From positions 62,001 through 126,000 of the forward strand of contig NKIU01000001.1 of the NCBI GenBank assembly GCA_002256245.1: a stretch of DNA of 64,000 nucleotides, read 5' to 3'. Below, one piece after another: positions 16,948-26,635 of the stretch. A model generated the notes under the pieces. It was not told where the DNA came from. It made no database searches and was given only the letters and a program-made list of their open reading frames with translations. Within the stretch, counting starts at the first letter, position 1; each line of letters begins with the position of its first letter. Made by a program: the position numbers and the translations under genes. This DNA is from Pseudorhodobacter sp. PARRP1. GTDB taxonomy: Bacteria; Pseudomonadota; Alphaproteobacteria; Rhodobacterales; Rhodobacteraceae.

Positions 16948-17732
16948 AGCAGGCCGCGCGCCACCAGTTTGTCGCGGTGGTTCTTCGATACCGGCAGCCG
17001 TGCGCCACCCTGCACCGCCACGAACAGCTTGGCACCGTCGCGCTCGACCCCTTGCACCGCAGCCCATGCCACCCAATGCGAGCGGTGGATTTGCGCGCCC
17101 TCGACCGGATCGGTTTCGGCGATGGCATCGCTGAGACGCATCAGCAGGCTGTTGACGCCCGTGCTGGTCTGCACATCGACATAGTGATCGCGCACCGAAA
17201 TCGACCACAGCACGCCGGGGTCGGCCGCATCCAGCCGTTGCAACAGGCGCGGCAGACGGGGCGCGGCAGGTTCGGGCGCTGGCGTTTCGGGAGCGAGTTC
17301 TGCGGCAGCGGGCGGCTGCGTTGTGGCCGCGACGGTGCGCCGCAACGACGACAGCCCAAGCGACAGCGAAAACACCAGCAGCATCAACTCGGCCAAGCCC
17401 GGATAGCTGACAGTGTCAGCCGGTGAGATCCGGTGCAAAAACTGATCCAGCATCGGCGCGATGATCAGGCTGGCCAACGCCGCGTTCAGCACCGTCGCCC
17501 AGCGAAAGCGCCACGTCGGCAGCGCGCTGAACACCAGCACCCGGATGGTCACACCAACCAGCATGATCGCCGCCAGCAACGGCGTCACCGCCAGAAAACG
17601 TTGCGCGAAACTGTAGGCCGCATAGGTGCCAAACGGGCCCGTCAATGCCACAAAGAAAATCAGGCCCGCCCAGAATGCCAGGGACACGCCGGAAGACAAC
17701 TCGAGTTTCAATTTCTGGACAAACGCCGACAT
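16944..17732 (-). CDS. Membrane-anchored LytTR-type DNA-binding regulator
   Basis: A 262-aa protein with about four hydrophobic helices in residues 15-125 (first VSLAFWAGLIFFVALTG), a Pro/Ala-rich linker (about 135-160), and a C-terminal LytTR DNA-binding domain (SVRDHYVDVQTSTG, LMRLSDAIAE, QIHRSHWVAW, LPVSKNHRDKL). There is no receiver domain, so it is not a standard response regulator. Signals would be sensed in or at the membrane. The target is unknown; a palindrome at 17804-17819, some 72 bp upstream of the start, could be an autoregulatory site. Confidence 0.82.
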   Translation of the reverse strand: MSAFVQKLKLELSSGVSLAFWAGLIFFVALTGPFGTYAAYSFAQRFLAVTPLLAAIMLVGVTIRVLVFSALPTWRFRWATVLNAALASLIIAPMLDQFLHRISPADTVSYPGLAELMLLVFSLSLGLSSLRRTVAATTQPPAAAELAPETPAPEPAAPRLPRLLQRLDAADPGVLWSISVRDHYVDVQTSTGVNSLLMRLSDAIAETDPVEGAQIHRSHWVAWAAVQGVERDGAKLFVAVQGGARLPVSKNHRDKLVARGLL

Positions 17733-17803
17733 GGGCCTCTGGCGCGTTACTGGTTACATCGGCGGTGCTTAGCGACTGGTTTTGGTTGTGGCAATCATTT
17801 CAA

Positions 17804-17819
17804 TTATCCAAATGGATAA
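17804..17819. promoter_or_regulatory. Palindrome upstream of the LytTR gene
   Basis: TTATCC-AAAT-GGATAA, perfect 6-bp arms, in the 129-bp gap between the end of folD (17862) and the LytTR start (17732). The position suits an operator for the LytTR gene. Typical LytTR sites are direct repeats, so another regulator may bind it. Confidence 0.35.
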
Positions 17820-17861
17820 CTGCTGCGTTTTAACAACGCTTTAGACGGGTTTTACGCAGGT

Positions 17862-18752
17862 TCAGGCGGTAAGGCCCTTGGGTTCGGGCAGGCCATTGGC
17901 GCGGCAACATGCCGTAAGGGCATTGGCGAGCAGGCAAGCGATGGTCATCGGGCCAACGCCGCCCGGCACAGGGGTGATCGCGCCTGCCACTTTGGCCGCT
18001 GATTCGTAGTGCACGTCGCCGACAAGTTTGTTTTTGCCATCGCGTTCAATGCGGTTGATGCCCACGTCGATCACGGTGGCACCGGGTTTGACGTAATCTC
18101 CGGTGATCATTTCCGGGCGGCCTACGGCTGCGACAAGAATGTCAGCGCCCCGGCACACGGCGGCCAGATCCTTGGTGCGCGAATGCGCAATCGTCACCGT
18201 GCAGCTGTCGCCCAACAGCAGTTGCGCCATCGGTTTGCCGACGATGTTAGAGCGGCCCACGACCACGGCGTTCAGCCCCGCCAAGCTGCCGTGATGGTCG
18301 CGCAGCATCATCAGGCAACCCAGCGGCGTGCAGGGCACCATGCTTTTCTGCCCGGTGCCCAGAAGGCCAACGTTGGAAATGTGAAAGCCATCGACATCCT
18401 TCGCCGGATCAATCGTGTTGATGATCAGTTCAGAATTCAGATGAGCAGGCAGCGGCAACTGCACGAGAATTGCGTGCACTTTCGGATCAGCGTTCAGCGA
18501 TTTGACCAGCGCCAGCAGATCAGCTTCCGAGGTATCCGCAGGCAGGCGATGTTCGAAAGATGCCATGCCGACTTCGATCGTCGAGGCGTGCTTGTTGCGG
18601 ACATAGACTTGGCTTGCCGGGTCTTCGCCCACCAGAACCACCGCCAGCCCCGGCTGGATGCCATGATCGGCCTTTAGCTTGGCAACATGCTCTTGCACCT
18701 GCGCGCGGACGGATGCCGCGAAAACTTTGCCGTCGATCACTTTAGCGGTCAT
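17862..18752 (-). CDS. folD: Bifunctional methylenetetrahydrofolate dehydrogenase/cyclohydrolase
   Basis: A 296-aa FolD that converts 5,10-methylene-THF to 10-formyl-THF in the cytoplasm. The three catalytic residues known from E. coli FolD are all present: Lys54 in YVRNKHA, Gln98 in VQLPLP and the Asp of KDVDGF (residue 120). The NADP-binding part has [11 protein letters not shown] and [11 protein letters not shown]. It is the last gene of the fhs - chorismate mutase - folD paralog - folD operon, starting 10 bp after the paralog, which links it to C1-tetrahydrofolate metabolism. Confidence 0.95.
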   Translation of the reverse strand: MTAKVIDGKVFAASVRAQVQEHVAKLKADHGIQPGLAVVLVGEDPASQVYVRNKHASTIEVGMASFEHRLPADTSEADLLALVKSLNADPKVHAILVQLPLPAHLNSELIINTIDPAKDVDGFHISNVGLLGTGQKSMVPCTPLGCLMMLRDHHGSLAGLNAVVVGRSNIVGKPMAQLLLGDSCTVTIAHSRTKDLAAVCRGADILVAAVGRPEMITGDYVKPGATVIDVGINRIERDGKNKLVGDVHYESAAKVAGAITPVPGGVGPMTIACLLANALTACCRANGLPEPKGLTA

Positions 18753-18762
18753 ATTCTTCTCC

Positions 18763-19641
18763 CTAGCTCGCAGCCGCGAAGGTGCTGCGATAATGGTCCA
18801 TCTGCATCCGGGTCGCCAGAACGGCGTTTTTCATCAGGGTGGCAACGGTGACAGGGCCAACGCCGCCGGGAACCGGAGTAATCCAACCCGCAACCTTGGA
18901 ACAGCTTTCGAAATCCGCGTCGCCCACGGTTTTGCCATCGACGCGGTTGATACCAATGTCGATCAGCGCCGAGCCGGGTTTCAGCATGTCGCCATTGACC
19001 AGTCCGGGCTTGCCCACCGCCACAAACACCGCATCGGCAGCACGGGAATGCACCGCGACTTGCCGGGTCATGTGGTGGCAGACGGTGACGGTCGCGCCCA
19101 GCCCCATCATCAGAAACGCAATCGGCTTGCCGACGATTTCACTGTGGCCGATGACGCAGACATCAAGGCCCTCCAGCTTCAGCGGCAGGGTTTTCAGGAT
19201 TTCAACCGCAGCCACGGCGGTGCAAGGGCCAAGTGCGAGATCGTTATAGACGATGTTGCCGATGCTGGCCGGGTGCATGCCCTCGACATCCTTCAGCGGA
19301 TGGACGGCCTTTTGCAGCGCCTTCACCGGGATATGCGCAGGCAGCGGCCGCTGGATGATGATGCCGTTGACGCGCGGATCGGCGTTCAGGCCGGCGAGAA
19401 CGCCGATAAGCTGTTCGAGTGAAATGCTTTCGGGGTAATTCCGCGCCTCAAACCCCACGCCTGCGTCATTGGCTTGGCGTTGCTGGTTGCGCACGTAAAG
19501 CTCTGCCGCAGCCACATCACCGACCGAGATTGACACCAGTTTCGGCGTCCAGCCCGATTCCGCCAAGGCCCGCGCCTCGGTCAGGGTTTCCGCCCGCATC
19601 CGCGCCGCGATGGCTTTTCCGTCAATCAGCGTCGCCGTCAT
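18763..19641 (-). CDS. FolD paralog lacking the catalytic lysine
   Basis: A 292-aa FolD homolog sharing the overall fold ([35 protein letters not shown]) but clearly diverged from its neighbour. The residue matching catalytic Lys54 is Gln53 (YVRNQQR) and the residue matching Asp121 is Glu (KDVEGM), while the Gln98 position is kept. In E. coli, Lys54 is needed for cyclohydrolase activity, so this copy is predicted to be a dehydrogenase-only enzyme or to act on another C1 carrier. It lies 9 bp after the chorismate mutase gene. Expression as part of the fhs operon suggests a dedicated step in C1 oxidation. Confidence 0.85.
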   Translation of the reverse strand: MTATLIDGKAIAARMRAETLTEARALAESGWTPKLVSISVGDVAAAELYVRNQQRQANDAGVGFEARNYPESISLEQLIGVLAGLNADPRVNGIIIQRPLPAHIPVKALQKAVHPLKDVEGMHPASIGNIVYNDLALGPCTAVAAVEILKTLPLKLEGLDVCVIGHSEIVGKPIAFLMMGLGATVTVCHHMTRQVAVHSRAADAVFVAVGKPGLVNGDMLKPGSALIDIGINRVDGKTVGDADFESCSKVAGWITPVPGGVGPVTVATLMKNAVLATRMQMDHYRSTFAAAS

Positions 19642-19650
19642 ACCGCCCTT

Positions 19651-19953
19651 TCAGGGGCTATCCGGCCCCAGAACCTGTTCCTCACGCGCGATGGACCATT
19701 CGATGATCCGCCGCCAGAGGTTTTCTGCAAGGCTTGGGTCCAGACCTTGATCTGCCGCCCGCGCCCGCACTTTGGCGACCACATCCTCGACCCGGTCATT
19801 GATCCGGGCGGGCATGTTCTCGCCTTGCTTCAGCACGATGGCGCGGTCGATATATCCGGCCCGCGCCACCAGTTTCGCCACGATTTCGGCATCCAGAGCG
19901 TCGATCTGCACGCGCAGGTCTTGCATGGAATGGCAGTCAGCGGGGGCCTTCAT
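19651..19953 (-). CDS. AroQ-type chorismate mutase
   Basis: A 100-aa all-helical protein with the AroQ chorismate mutase pattern: MQDLRVQIDALDAEIVAKL, then ARAGYIDRAIVLK with the active-site Arg/Lys pair, and LAENLWRRIIEWSIAREE at the C-terminus. It would convert chorismate to prephenate for Phe/Tyr. It is monofunctional and of usual size. An AAAGGAG site decides the start. Its place between fhs and the folD paralog is unexpected for an aromatic-amino-acid enzyme; either it is simply co-expressed, or it uses an isochorismate-type substrate as PchB homologs do. Confidence 0.85.
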   Translation of the reverse strand: MKAPADCHSMQDLRVQIDALDAEIVAKLVARAGYIDRAIVLKQGENMPARINDRVEDVVAKVRARAADQGLDPSLAENLWRRIIEWSIAREEQVLGPDSP

Positions 19954-20028
19954 CGCGCTCTCCTTTGGGCTGGTATCGAGTTAATTGCGATACCGCCCAA
20001 AGGCAAGGTGACGAATGGCCCCAGCGTA

Positions 20029-21705
20029 TCAGAACAGACCTTCGACGTTGCCGTCCGCATTGAGGCGGATGACTTCTGCCGACGGCACTTTCGGCAGGCC
20101 CGGCATGGTCATGATCTCACCGCAGATTGCCACGATGAAACCAGCGCCAGCCGACAGACGGACTTCACGCACCGGCACAGTGTGGCCGGTGGGCGCGCCG
20201 CGCACGGTCGGGTCGGTGGTGAAGCTGTATTGCGTTTTCGCCACGCAGATCGGCAGATGGCCGTAGCCCGCAGCCTCCCATGTTTTCAGCTGATCGCGGA
20301 TCGACTTGTCGGCGATCACGTCATCGGCATGGTAGATGCGCTTGGCGATGGTTTGCAGCTTTTGGAACAGCGGCATCTCGTCGGGGTAAAGCGGCGCGAA
20401 GTTTGCCGCACCCGATTCTGCCAGTTGCACAACCTTGTGGGCCAGATCTTCGATACCAGCCGACCCCAAGGCCCAGTGCTTGCACAAGATCGCCTCGGCG
20501 CCCTGCTCGGCGACATAGGCTTTCACGGCTGCGATTTCGGCATCGGTGTCGCTGTAGAAGTGGTTGATCGCAACCACAACCGGCACGCCAAAGCCTTTGA
20601 CGTTGCCGATGTGACGCCCCAAATTCGGGCAGCCCTTTTTCACCGCATCGACGTTTTCCGCACCCAAGTCAGCCTTGGCCACGCCGCCGTTCATCTTCAT
20701 CGCGCGCACGGTGGCCACGATCACGGCAGCCGAGGGCTTCAGCCCCGCCTTGCGGCACTTGATGTCGAAGAACTTCTCGGCACCCAAGTCAGCGCCGAAA
20801 CCAGCTTCGGTCACCACATACTCGCCCAGTTTCAGCGCGGTTTTGGTGGCGATCACCGAGTTGCAGCCGTGGGCGATGTTGGCGAACGGGCCGCCATGCA
20901 CGAAGGCCGGGTTGTTTTCCAGCGTTTGCACGATGTTCGGCTGCATCGCGTCTTTCAGCAGAACGGTCATTGCGCCGTCGGCCTTGATGTCGCGGGCATA
21001 GATCGGGGTCTTGGCGCGGGTGTAGGCCACCACAATATCGCCCAGACGCTTTTGCAGATCGTCCAAGTCATTGGAAAGGCACAAGATCGCCATGACTTCC
21101 GAAGCCACGGTGATATCAAAGCCGGTCTGACGCGGGAAGCCGTTCGACACACCACCAAGGTTGACCACGATGTCACGCAAAGCGCGGTCGTTCATGTCCA
21201 TCACGCGACGCCAGACGATGCGGCGGGCGTCGATTTCAAGGCTGTTGCCCCAGTAGATGTGGTTGTCGATCATCGCCGACAGCAGGTTATGCGCCGAGGT
21301 GATGGCATGGAAGTCGCCGGTGAAATGCAGGTTCATCTCTTCCATCGGCACGACTTGGGAATAGCCGCCGCCCGCAGCGCCGCCCTTCATGCCGAAGTTC
21401 GGGCCCAAGGACGCTTCACGGATACAGACCACAGCCTTTTTGCCGATGCGGTTCAACCCGTCGCCGAGGCCCACGGTGGTGGTGGTCTTGCCTTCGCCCG
21501 CAGGGGTCGGGTTGATCGCGGTCACAAGGATCAGCTTGCCATCGGGGCGATCTGCCAAGGATTTGATGAATTCCTGGCTGACCTTGGCTTTGTCATGGCC
21601 GTAGGGCAGCAGATGCTCGGACGGGATGCCAAGTTTCGCGCCGATTTCCATGATCGGCTTTTTCTTGGCTTCGCGTGCAATCTCGATGTCGGTTTTGAAG
21701 GCCAT
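20029..21705 (-). CDS. fhs: Formate-tetrahydrofolate ligase
   Basis: A 558-aa enzyme that makes 10-formyl-THF from formate, THF and ATP. The P-loop-like segment [16 protein letters not shown] is near residue 65, followed by [18 protein letters not shown]. Length is typical for bacterial Fhs. ATG 21705 with a GGGAG site is chosen; the 63 upstream in-frame codons fall in a promoter region with palindromes and lack protein-like character. It is the first gene of the C1 operon with chorismate mutase and two folD genes. In Rhodobacterales such sets serve oxidation or assimilation of methyl groups and formate. Confidence 0.95.
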   Translation of the reverse strand: MAFKTDIEIAREAKKKPIMEIGAKLGIPSEHLLPYGHDKAKVSQEFIKSLADRPDGKLILVTAINPTPAGEGKTTTTVGLGDGLNRIGKKAVVCIREASLGPNFGMKGGAAGGGYSQVVPMEEMNLHFTGDFHAITSAHNLLSAMIDNHIYWGNSLEIDARRIVWRRVMDMNDRALRDIVVNLGGVSNGFPRQTGFDITVASEVMAILCLSNDLDDLQKRLGDIVVAYTRAKTPIYARDIKADGAMTVLLKDAMQPNIVQTLENNPAFVHGGPFANIAHGCNSVIATKTALKLGEYVVTEAGFGADLGAEKFFDIKCRKAGLKPSAAVIVATVRAMKMNGGVAKADLGAENVDAVKKGCPNLGRHIGNVKGFGVPVVVAINHFYSDTDAEIAAVKAYVAEQGAEAILCKHWALGSAGIEDLAHKVVQLAESGAANFAPLYPDEMPLFQKLQTIAKRIYHADDVIADKSIRDQLKTWEAAGYGHLPICVAKTQYSFTTDPTVRGAPTGHTVPVREVRLSAGAGFIVAICGEIMTMPGLPKVPSAEVIRLNADGNVEGLF

Positions 21706-21815
21706 TTTTATCTCCCAAGGGGCACGGACTGTCCCGTTGGCGACGTGATAGCGGAGAAAACGGCTTTCCAAACGCGCTTTTCCGACTTCTTCCCATGCAA
21801 AATCGCCAGCTTGGG

Positions 21816-21870
21816 TTTCCGATCGGAAAGTGCGGGGCGGGCAGAGGAAAAATTCCACCAACGGAATTTT
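21816..21870. promoter_or_regulatory. Palindrome cluster in the fhs/RTX divergent promoter region
   Basis: TTTCCGATCGGAAA at 21816-21829 is a perfect 14-bp palindrome. AAAATTCC (21849-21856) and GGAATTTT (21863-21870) form a second perfect inverted repeat with a 6-bp spacer. A third, GGAA...TTCC, overlaps its right arm (CGGAATTTTCGTTCCG, 21862-21877). All share TTCC/GGAA half-sites. They lie 111-172 bp upstream of fhs in the 322-bp region 21706-22027 and probably bind a regulator of the C1 operon. No gene is seen in that region. Confidence 0.5.
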
Positions 21871-22027
21871 CGTTCCGCAAAAGCCTGACCGCATTTGTCA
21901 TCCGCCCTGCCCGCAGCAAAGCTTGAGTGTTTGCGGGGCTTGCCATATCCTTGGATCAATTCATCTGCGCTTTTTCCCGACCCTTGCGTTTTCATCCCTG
22001 CCCGCCCCGTTTTTACAGGAGCACTCC

Positions 22028-23239
22028 ATGAGCGACGACATCTATAACGCCGATATTCTGGCGCCCACCACCGACACTGTCATCGTAACCGACATCGGAA
22101 ACATCGGCCTTGATTGGCTGGTGATCAACGGCAGCTATCAATTCTCAACCGATATCCGGCTGAGTTGGCTGATTGAGAACGGGATTTCCACCCAAGCCTC
22201 GGGGCGCTTTGACCCCTCGGCGGGCGAGGGGCACCGTCTGGTGATCAACGGCCTGATCGAGAACGTGCGTGGCTCGATCACCGCCGATTTCATCCAGGGC
22301 AACGAGGTGGCAAACATCCTATACGGCGATGCCGCCGCGAATGGGCCGGGCGGCAATGACACGATCTCTGGCTTTGAAGGCAACGATTCGATCTATGGCG
22401 GTGCCGGGAATGATGCCATCAACGGCGACATCGGCGATGACCGGCTTTTGGGCGGGGCGGGCGATGACAACATCAATGGCGGCGCAGGGCGCGATGTGAT
22501 CATCGGTGGCGCGGGCGCGGATGTGATGTTTGGCGGCTCGGACAACAACGACACCGTGTCCTACGCCGGATCGACCGCGCGCGTCGTGGTGTCACTGACC
22601 TTTGGCACCACCACCTTCGGCGTGGGCGGCGACGCGCAAGGCGATGAGATCGGCGGCTTCAGCGACATCATAGGCTCCAGCTTTGACGACCGGCTGACAG
22701 ACAACGTCAAGACCAGCGTCGGTTTTGGCAGCAATGACAACAGCTTTTTCGGCGGTTTGGGCAACGATGCGTTGATCCTTGGCGGCGGTGCCGATGACGG
22801 GCACGGCGGGGCCGGTCGCGATACGCTGCTGGGCGAGGCGGGCAACGATTTGCTGTATGGCGACGATGGCAACGACGCGCTGGTGGGCGGTGCGGGTGCG
22901 GATCGGCTGTATGGTGGTCTGGGCGCGGATCGGTTTGTGTTTGAGAGGGCGTCAGTCTCGACGGTCGCTGTGGCGGGCCGGGATACGGTCTTTGATTTTC
23001 ACCGCGCCGAGTTTGATCGGATCGACGTGATGGGGATAGACGCGATCGCGGGCGGCACCGATGACGCCTTTACCTTCATCGGCACCGCGGCGTTCGATCA
23101 CCGCCAAGGCCTGCTGCGCTATACCGTTTCGGGCAATGACGTGATCGTCACGGGCGATATCAATGGCGATCTGCGGCCCGATTTCGCGATTCTGGTCAAG
23201 AATGTCGCCGGATTGCTGGATACGGATTTCCTGCTTTAG
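22028..23239 (+). CDS. RTX-like calcium-binding secreted protein
   Basis: A 403-aa acidic protein with no N-terminal signal peptide. Residues 1-100 are a beta-rich domain of unknown type. Two clusters of glycine/aspartate nonapeptides follow (for example GGAGNDAINGDIGDDRLLGG around residues 120-165, and GGAGRDTLLGEAGNDLLYG around 255-300). The C-terminal part (DRFVFERAS, FDRIDVMGIDAIAGG, TVSGNDVIVTGDINGD) resembles the serralysin C-terminal domain recognised by type I secretion. No catalytic protease motif is visible. AGGAG 6 bases before ATG 22028 sets the start. The secretion ATPase is not in the window. Confidence 0.85.
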   Translation: MSDDIYNADILAPTTDTVIVTDIGNIGLDWLVINGSYQFSTDIRLSWLIENGISTQASGRFDPSAGEGHRLVINGLIENVRGSITADFIQGNEVANILYGDAAANGPGGNDTISGFEGNDSIYGGAGNDAINGDIGDDRLLGGAGDDNINGGAGRDVIIGGAGADVMFGGSDNNDTVSYAGSTARVVVSLTFGTTTFGVGGDAQGDEIGGFSDIIGSSFDDRLTDNVKTSVGFGSNDNSFFGGLGNDALILGGGADDGHGGAGRDTLLGEAGNDLLYGDDGNDALVGGAGADRLYGGLGADRFVFERASVSTVAVAGRDTVFDFHRAEFDRIDVMGIDAIAGGTDDAFTFIGTAAFDHRQGLLRYTVSGNDVIVTGDINGDLRPDFAILVKNVAGLLDTDFLL

Positions 23240-23245
23240 CCGCCA

Positions 23246-23857
23246 TCAGACCAGACTGTGACCGCTTCTTGCCCGGTCCAGATGCGCCCATGCGGGTTGG
23301 TCGGGCACGAACAGCCGCACTTTCGCGCCGACCCGCAGCATGCCCTCGGCCTCGACCCAAGCCGTGATGCCGCGCAGGCCCTTCGCCGCCGGTTTGAAGG
23401 CTTTGCCAAAGCCGGGATGTGCGGACTCAATCGGGCGGGCGGGCAAGGTGCAGGGGCGGTTTTCCATATCGACCACCAAAGTCGCACCACCTTCCGCCTG
23501 CAAGCGGCTGGAGGGCGGCAAGTGGCTGAAATCGGGGATGCCTTTGATCACCAAAGACGTGCCCAGCAGGGCCGGGTCAAGGCTGGGAAGCCCCATGTTG
23601 GCGGCGATCTGCGCCAGATCTTCCGCCGACATCACCGCAAACTGCCGGGTGTTGCGGATCGGCAGGTTGCGCTTGTAAAGCGAGGCCACCCGGCTGCAGG
23701 CGGGGCGGTTGATGCCGCCATGCGCCTCGGCCTGCGGGCCATCAAAGCCTGCGAAAATCTCGGTCAGGGGCGCGCTTTCAAGGGCTGCATCGCGGTCGGC
23801 CACCCGACCGAGCCAGGTGATCGTGCCGTAAAACGCGGTCGGGATAATCGCTGCCAT
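23246..23857 (-). CDS. MOSC-domain protein
   Basis: A 203-aa MOSC (molybdenum cofactor sulfurase C-terminal) domain protein. Family features are the glycine-rich FYGTITWLGRV start, the LYKRNLPIRNTRQFAVMS segment, and FKPAAKGLRGITAWVEAEG preceding the C-terminal beta barrel. MOSC proteins handle sulfur bound to cysteine and Moco; this subgroup's substrate is unknown. It starts 1 base before the stop region of the methyltransferase gene and converges on the RTX gene with a 6-bp gap and no terminator. It is the last gene of the long ruvC-to-MOSC minus-strand run. Confidence 0.8.
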   Translation of the reverse strand: MAAIIPTAFYGTITWLGRVADRDAALESAPLTEIFAGFDGPQAEAHGGINRPACSRVASLYKRNLPIRNTRQFAVMSAEDLAQIAANMGLPSLDPALLGTSLVIKGIPDFSHLPPSSRLQAEGGATLVVDMENRPCTLPARPIESAHPGFGKAFKPAAKGLRGITAWVEAEGMLRVGAKVRLFVPDQPAWAHLDRARSGHSLV

Positions 23858-23858
23858 G

Positions 23859-24641
23859 TCAGACCTTTAGCGTGAAGAACACCCGCTTGAACGGGAAAAG
23901 CGCCGCCCCATCGGGCAGCAGCGGATAGGCGACCGCCAGAGCGGTTTCATAGGCGGCGGTGAAGGCCGCAAGCTCGTCTGCCGACAGCTTTTCGGCAATC
24001 GGGCGCATCGCGGTCGCTTCGGTAAAGGCGCGCACCGGATGCATCGTGGCCACAGGGTCAAGCCGCTGAATATACTCGGTTTCCCATGCCTCTGCCGCGC
24101 CCAAGGCCGAGAGCATGGCATGGTAGTCCTCGGCCTTGGCACAGGGCGAGGTCTGACTGCTGAAGTCAAACCGATCCGGAAACATCGAGGCCGCAATGTC
24201 GCGCAGAAACCGGTGCGAGGGGGCCTTGAACTGGCGCGGCATCTGCACCGCCAGCATACCACCGGGGGCCAGATAGCCCGCCAGACGCGGCATCAGCGCG
24301 GCGTGATCGCCCAGCCATTGCAGCGCCGCGTTGGAAAAGATCAGCGCAGGCGGTGCCTCGGGCTGCCACACCGCGATATCGGCGGCGTCCAGCGCGTCAT
24401 AAACGCCAAGCCCGCGCGCCGTGGCCAGCATGGCTCGCGAGCGATCCACACCGCGCAAACTGCGCCCCACAAAACGCGCCGCCAGCGCAGGGCCGACGGC
24501 CCCATCACCGCAGCCCAGATCAACCACCGCCCCGCCCGGCAGATCACCCACCTGCGCGAGCAAATCCAGCGCGGGGCGCAAACGCAAACCCCGAAACCTT
24601 GCGTAGGTTTCGGGGTTCCAGTCTTTGTCGCTTGCGCTCAC
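23859..24641 (-). CDS. Class I SAM methyltransferase, Tam-like
   Basis: A 260-aa methyltransferase. SAM motif I is [15 protein letters not shown] (about residues 40-54), with GVDRSRAML as motif II and [15 protein letters not shown] as the post-motif typical of trans-aconitate 2-methyltransferase homologs, followed by [14 protein letters not shown]. Trans-aconitate as substrate is plausible but not proven. The start is GTG at 24641, overlapping the ftsH stop (GTGA), so translation is coupled to FtsH. Confidence 0.8.
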   Translation of the reverse strand: MSASDKDWNPETYARFRGLRLRPALDLLAQVGDLPGGAVVDLGCGDGAVGPALAARFVGRSLRGVDRSRAMLATARGLGVYDALDAADIAVWQPEAPPALIFSNAALQWLGDHAALMPRLAGYLAPGGMLAVQMPRQFKAPSHRFLRDIAASMFPDRFDFSSQTSPCAKAEDYHAMLSALGAAEAWETEYIQRLDPVATMHPVRAFTEATAMRPIAEKLSADELAAFTAAYETALAVAYPLLPDGAALFPFKRVFFTLKV

Positions 24642-26551
24642 GCAGAGGGCTCCGGTGCCGCAGGAGGCACGGCCTTTGGTTTGCGCGCCCGGGTTTTCGG
24701 GATCGCAATCACCCCCGAGCCGCCGCTTGGCCCCTCGCCCATGCCATCGTCGGGCGTGTCGGGCGCTTCACCGGCCAGCACCTTGCGGATTTCCTCACCC
24801 GTCAGGGTTTCGTATTCCAGCAAGCCCTTGGCCAGACGCTCAAACTCGTCCTCATAGTCCGTCAGCACCTTCATGGCGCGTTCAAAGCCCTCGTCGATGA
24901 TCTTCTTTACCTCGGCCTCGATCAGGGTTTTGGTGGCCGCCGACACGCTGAAGCCGCCGGTGTTGCCCTCATAGCCCTGATGCGCTTCGGAATAGTCGAT
25001 GTTGCCGATCTGATCAGACATCCCCCAGCGCATCACCATCGCCCGCGCCACCTGCGAGACGTTCTGGATATCGCCGCTGGCACCCGAGGACACGCGGTCT
25101 TCGCCCCATTTCTTGATCTCAGCCGCCTTGCCCGCCATGCCCATGGCGATGCGGTCCTTCATCTGATCCTTGTGCCAGCTGTGACGGTCCATCTCCGGCA
25201 AGCTCATCACCATGCCCAAGGCACCGCCGCGCGGCATGATCGTGGCCTTATAGACCGGGTCGCATTTGGGCAGTTTCATGCCGACAATCGCATGGCCAGC
25301 CTCGTGGTAGGCGGTCATTTCCTTGTCTTCGTCCGACATCACCATCGAGCGGCGTTCCGGGCCCATCATCACCTTGTCTTTGGCGTTTTCAAAGTCGGTC
25401 ATCGTGACAAACCGACGGCCAACGCGGGCGGCAAGCAAAGCAGCCTCGTTCACAAGGTTGGCCAGATCGGCGCCCGAAAAGCCCGGCGTGCCGCGTGCGA
25501 TCACCCGCAGGTCAACATCGGGGCCAGACGGCACTTTGCGCGCGTGCACCGACAGGATTTTCTCACGCCCACGAATATCGGGGTTGGTGACGTGGATCTG
25601 GCGGTCAAACCGGCCCGGACGCAACAGCGCAGGGTCCAGCACGTCGCGGCGGTTGGTGGCCGCGACGATGATCACGCCCTCATTGGCGTCAAAGCCGTCC
25701 ATCTCCACCAGAAGCTGGTTCAGGGTCTGCTCGCGCTCGTCATTGCCACCGCCCATGCCGACGCCACGGGCGCGGCCCACCGCGTCAATCTCGTCGATAA
25801 ACACGATGCAGGGCGCGTTTTTCTTGGCCTGCTCGAACATGTCGCGCACGCGGGATGCACCCACGCCCACAAACATCTCAACAAAATCAGAACCCGAGAT
25901 GGTGAAGAACGGCACCCCCGCCTCGCCGGCAATCGCGCGGGCCAGCAAGGTTTTACCGGTGCCCGGAGGGCCAACCAGCAGCGCACCTTTCGGAATTTTG
26001 CCGCCAAGACGCGAGAATTTCTGCGGATTGCGCAGGAATTCGACGATTTCTTCCAACTCTTCCTTGGCTTCGTCAATCCCGGCCACGTCGTCAAACGTCA
26101 CCCGGCCCTGCTTTTCGGTCAGCAGTTTGGCGCGCGATTTGCCAAAGCCCATCGCGCCGCCTTTGCCGCCGCCCTGCATGCGGTTCATGAAGAAAATCCA
26201 CACGCCGATCAGCACGATGAACGGCAACCACACCGACATCAGCGACAGGATACCCGATTGCTGTTGGCTTTTGGCCTCAACCACAACGCCCTTGGCAAGC
26301 AAGCGATCGGTCAGCATCGGATCGTTCGGCGCGATGGTGGCGTAGCTGGAGCCATCCTTGCCCTTCACGATCACGCTTTCACCGTCAAGCTTGGCCGAGG
26401 CCACTTCGCCTGCGTCAACCCGCTGAATGAATTCAGAGTAAGGCACGCTTGACGAGGCCGAGGTGCCCGCGCCGGTGTTGAACATCTGAAAAAGCGCAAG
26501 GATCAGCAGAAAGAGGACGACCCAGAATGCAATATTTCGTGCGTTACCCAC
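24638..26551 (-). CDS. ftsH: ATP-dependent membrane zinc metalloprotease FtsH
   Basis: A 637-aa inner-membrane AAA+ protease that degrades unassembled membrane proteins and regulators. N-terminal helix [18 protein letters not shown], periplasmic domain, second helix [17 protein letters not shown] (about 108-124), Walker [13 protein letters not shown], Walker [13 protein letters not shown], and the zinc site HEAGH. The C-terminal tail is Pro/Ala/Lys-rich. The start is GTG 26551 preceded by GGAGAAG. It follows tilS with an 84-bp gap, the conserved tilS-ftsH order of proteobacteria. Confidence 0.97.
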   Translation of the reverse strand: MGNARNIAFWVVLFLLILALFQMFNTGAGTSASSSVPYSEFIQRVDAGEVASAKLDGESVIVKGKDGSSYATIAPNDPMLTDRLLAKGVVVEAKSQQQSGILSLMSVWLPFIVLIGVWIFFMNRMQGGGKGGAMGFGKSRAKLLTEKQGRVTFDDVAGIDEAKEELEEIVEFLRNPQKFSRLGGKIPKGALLVGPPGTGKTLLARAIAGEAGVPFFTISGSDFVEMFVGVGASRVRDMFEQAKKNAPCIVFIDEIDAVGRARGVGMGGGNDEREQTLNQLLVEMDGFDANEGVIIVAATNRRDVLDPALLRPGRFDRQIHVTNPDIRGREKILSVHARKVPSGPDVDLRVIARGTPGFSGADLANLVNEAALLAARVGRRFVTMTDFENAKDKVMMGPERRSMVMSDEDKEMTAYHEAGHAIVGMKLPKCDPVYKATIMPRGGALGMVMSLPEMDRHSWHKDQMKDRIAMGMAGKAAEIKKWGEDRVSSGASGDIQNVSQVARAMVMRWGMSDQIGNIDYSEAHQGYEGNTGGFSVSAATKTLIEAEVKKIIDEGFERAMKVLTDYEDEFERLAKGLLEYETLTGEEIRKVLAGEAPDTPDDGMGEGPSGGSGVIAIPKTRARKPKAVPPAAPEPSA

Positions 26552-26635
26552 GAACTTCTCCGTATGATTGGCCGGGAGGCCCGTTTGGGGCCATATTTGG
26601 CGATTGTCCTTAAGATAGAGATAAGTCTGCCGGGT

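Noticed and set aside
17862-19641. The two folD genes as a recent duplication or assembly artefact
   Set aside because: They differ throughout and at catalytic positions, so they are ancient paralogs.
19747-21888. 713-aa plus-strand frame opposite fhs
   Set aside because: High-GC third positions keep the opposite strand open. The peptide is His/Gln/Arg-rich, without domain features, and fhs is certain on the minus strand.
24353-26452. 699-aa plus-strand frame opposite ftsH
   Set aside because: It is the antisense of FtsH with the usual His/Gln/Arg-rich composition.
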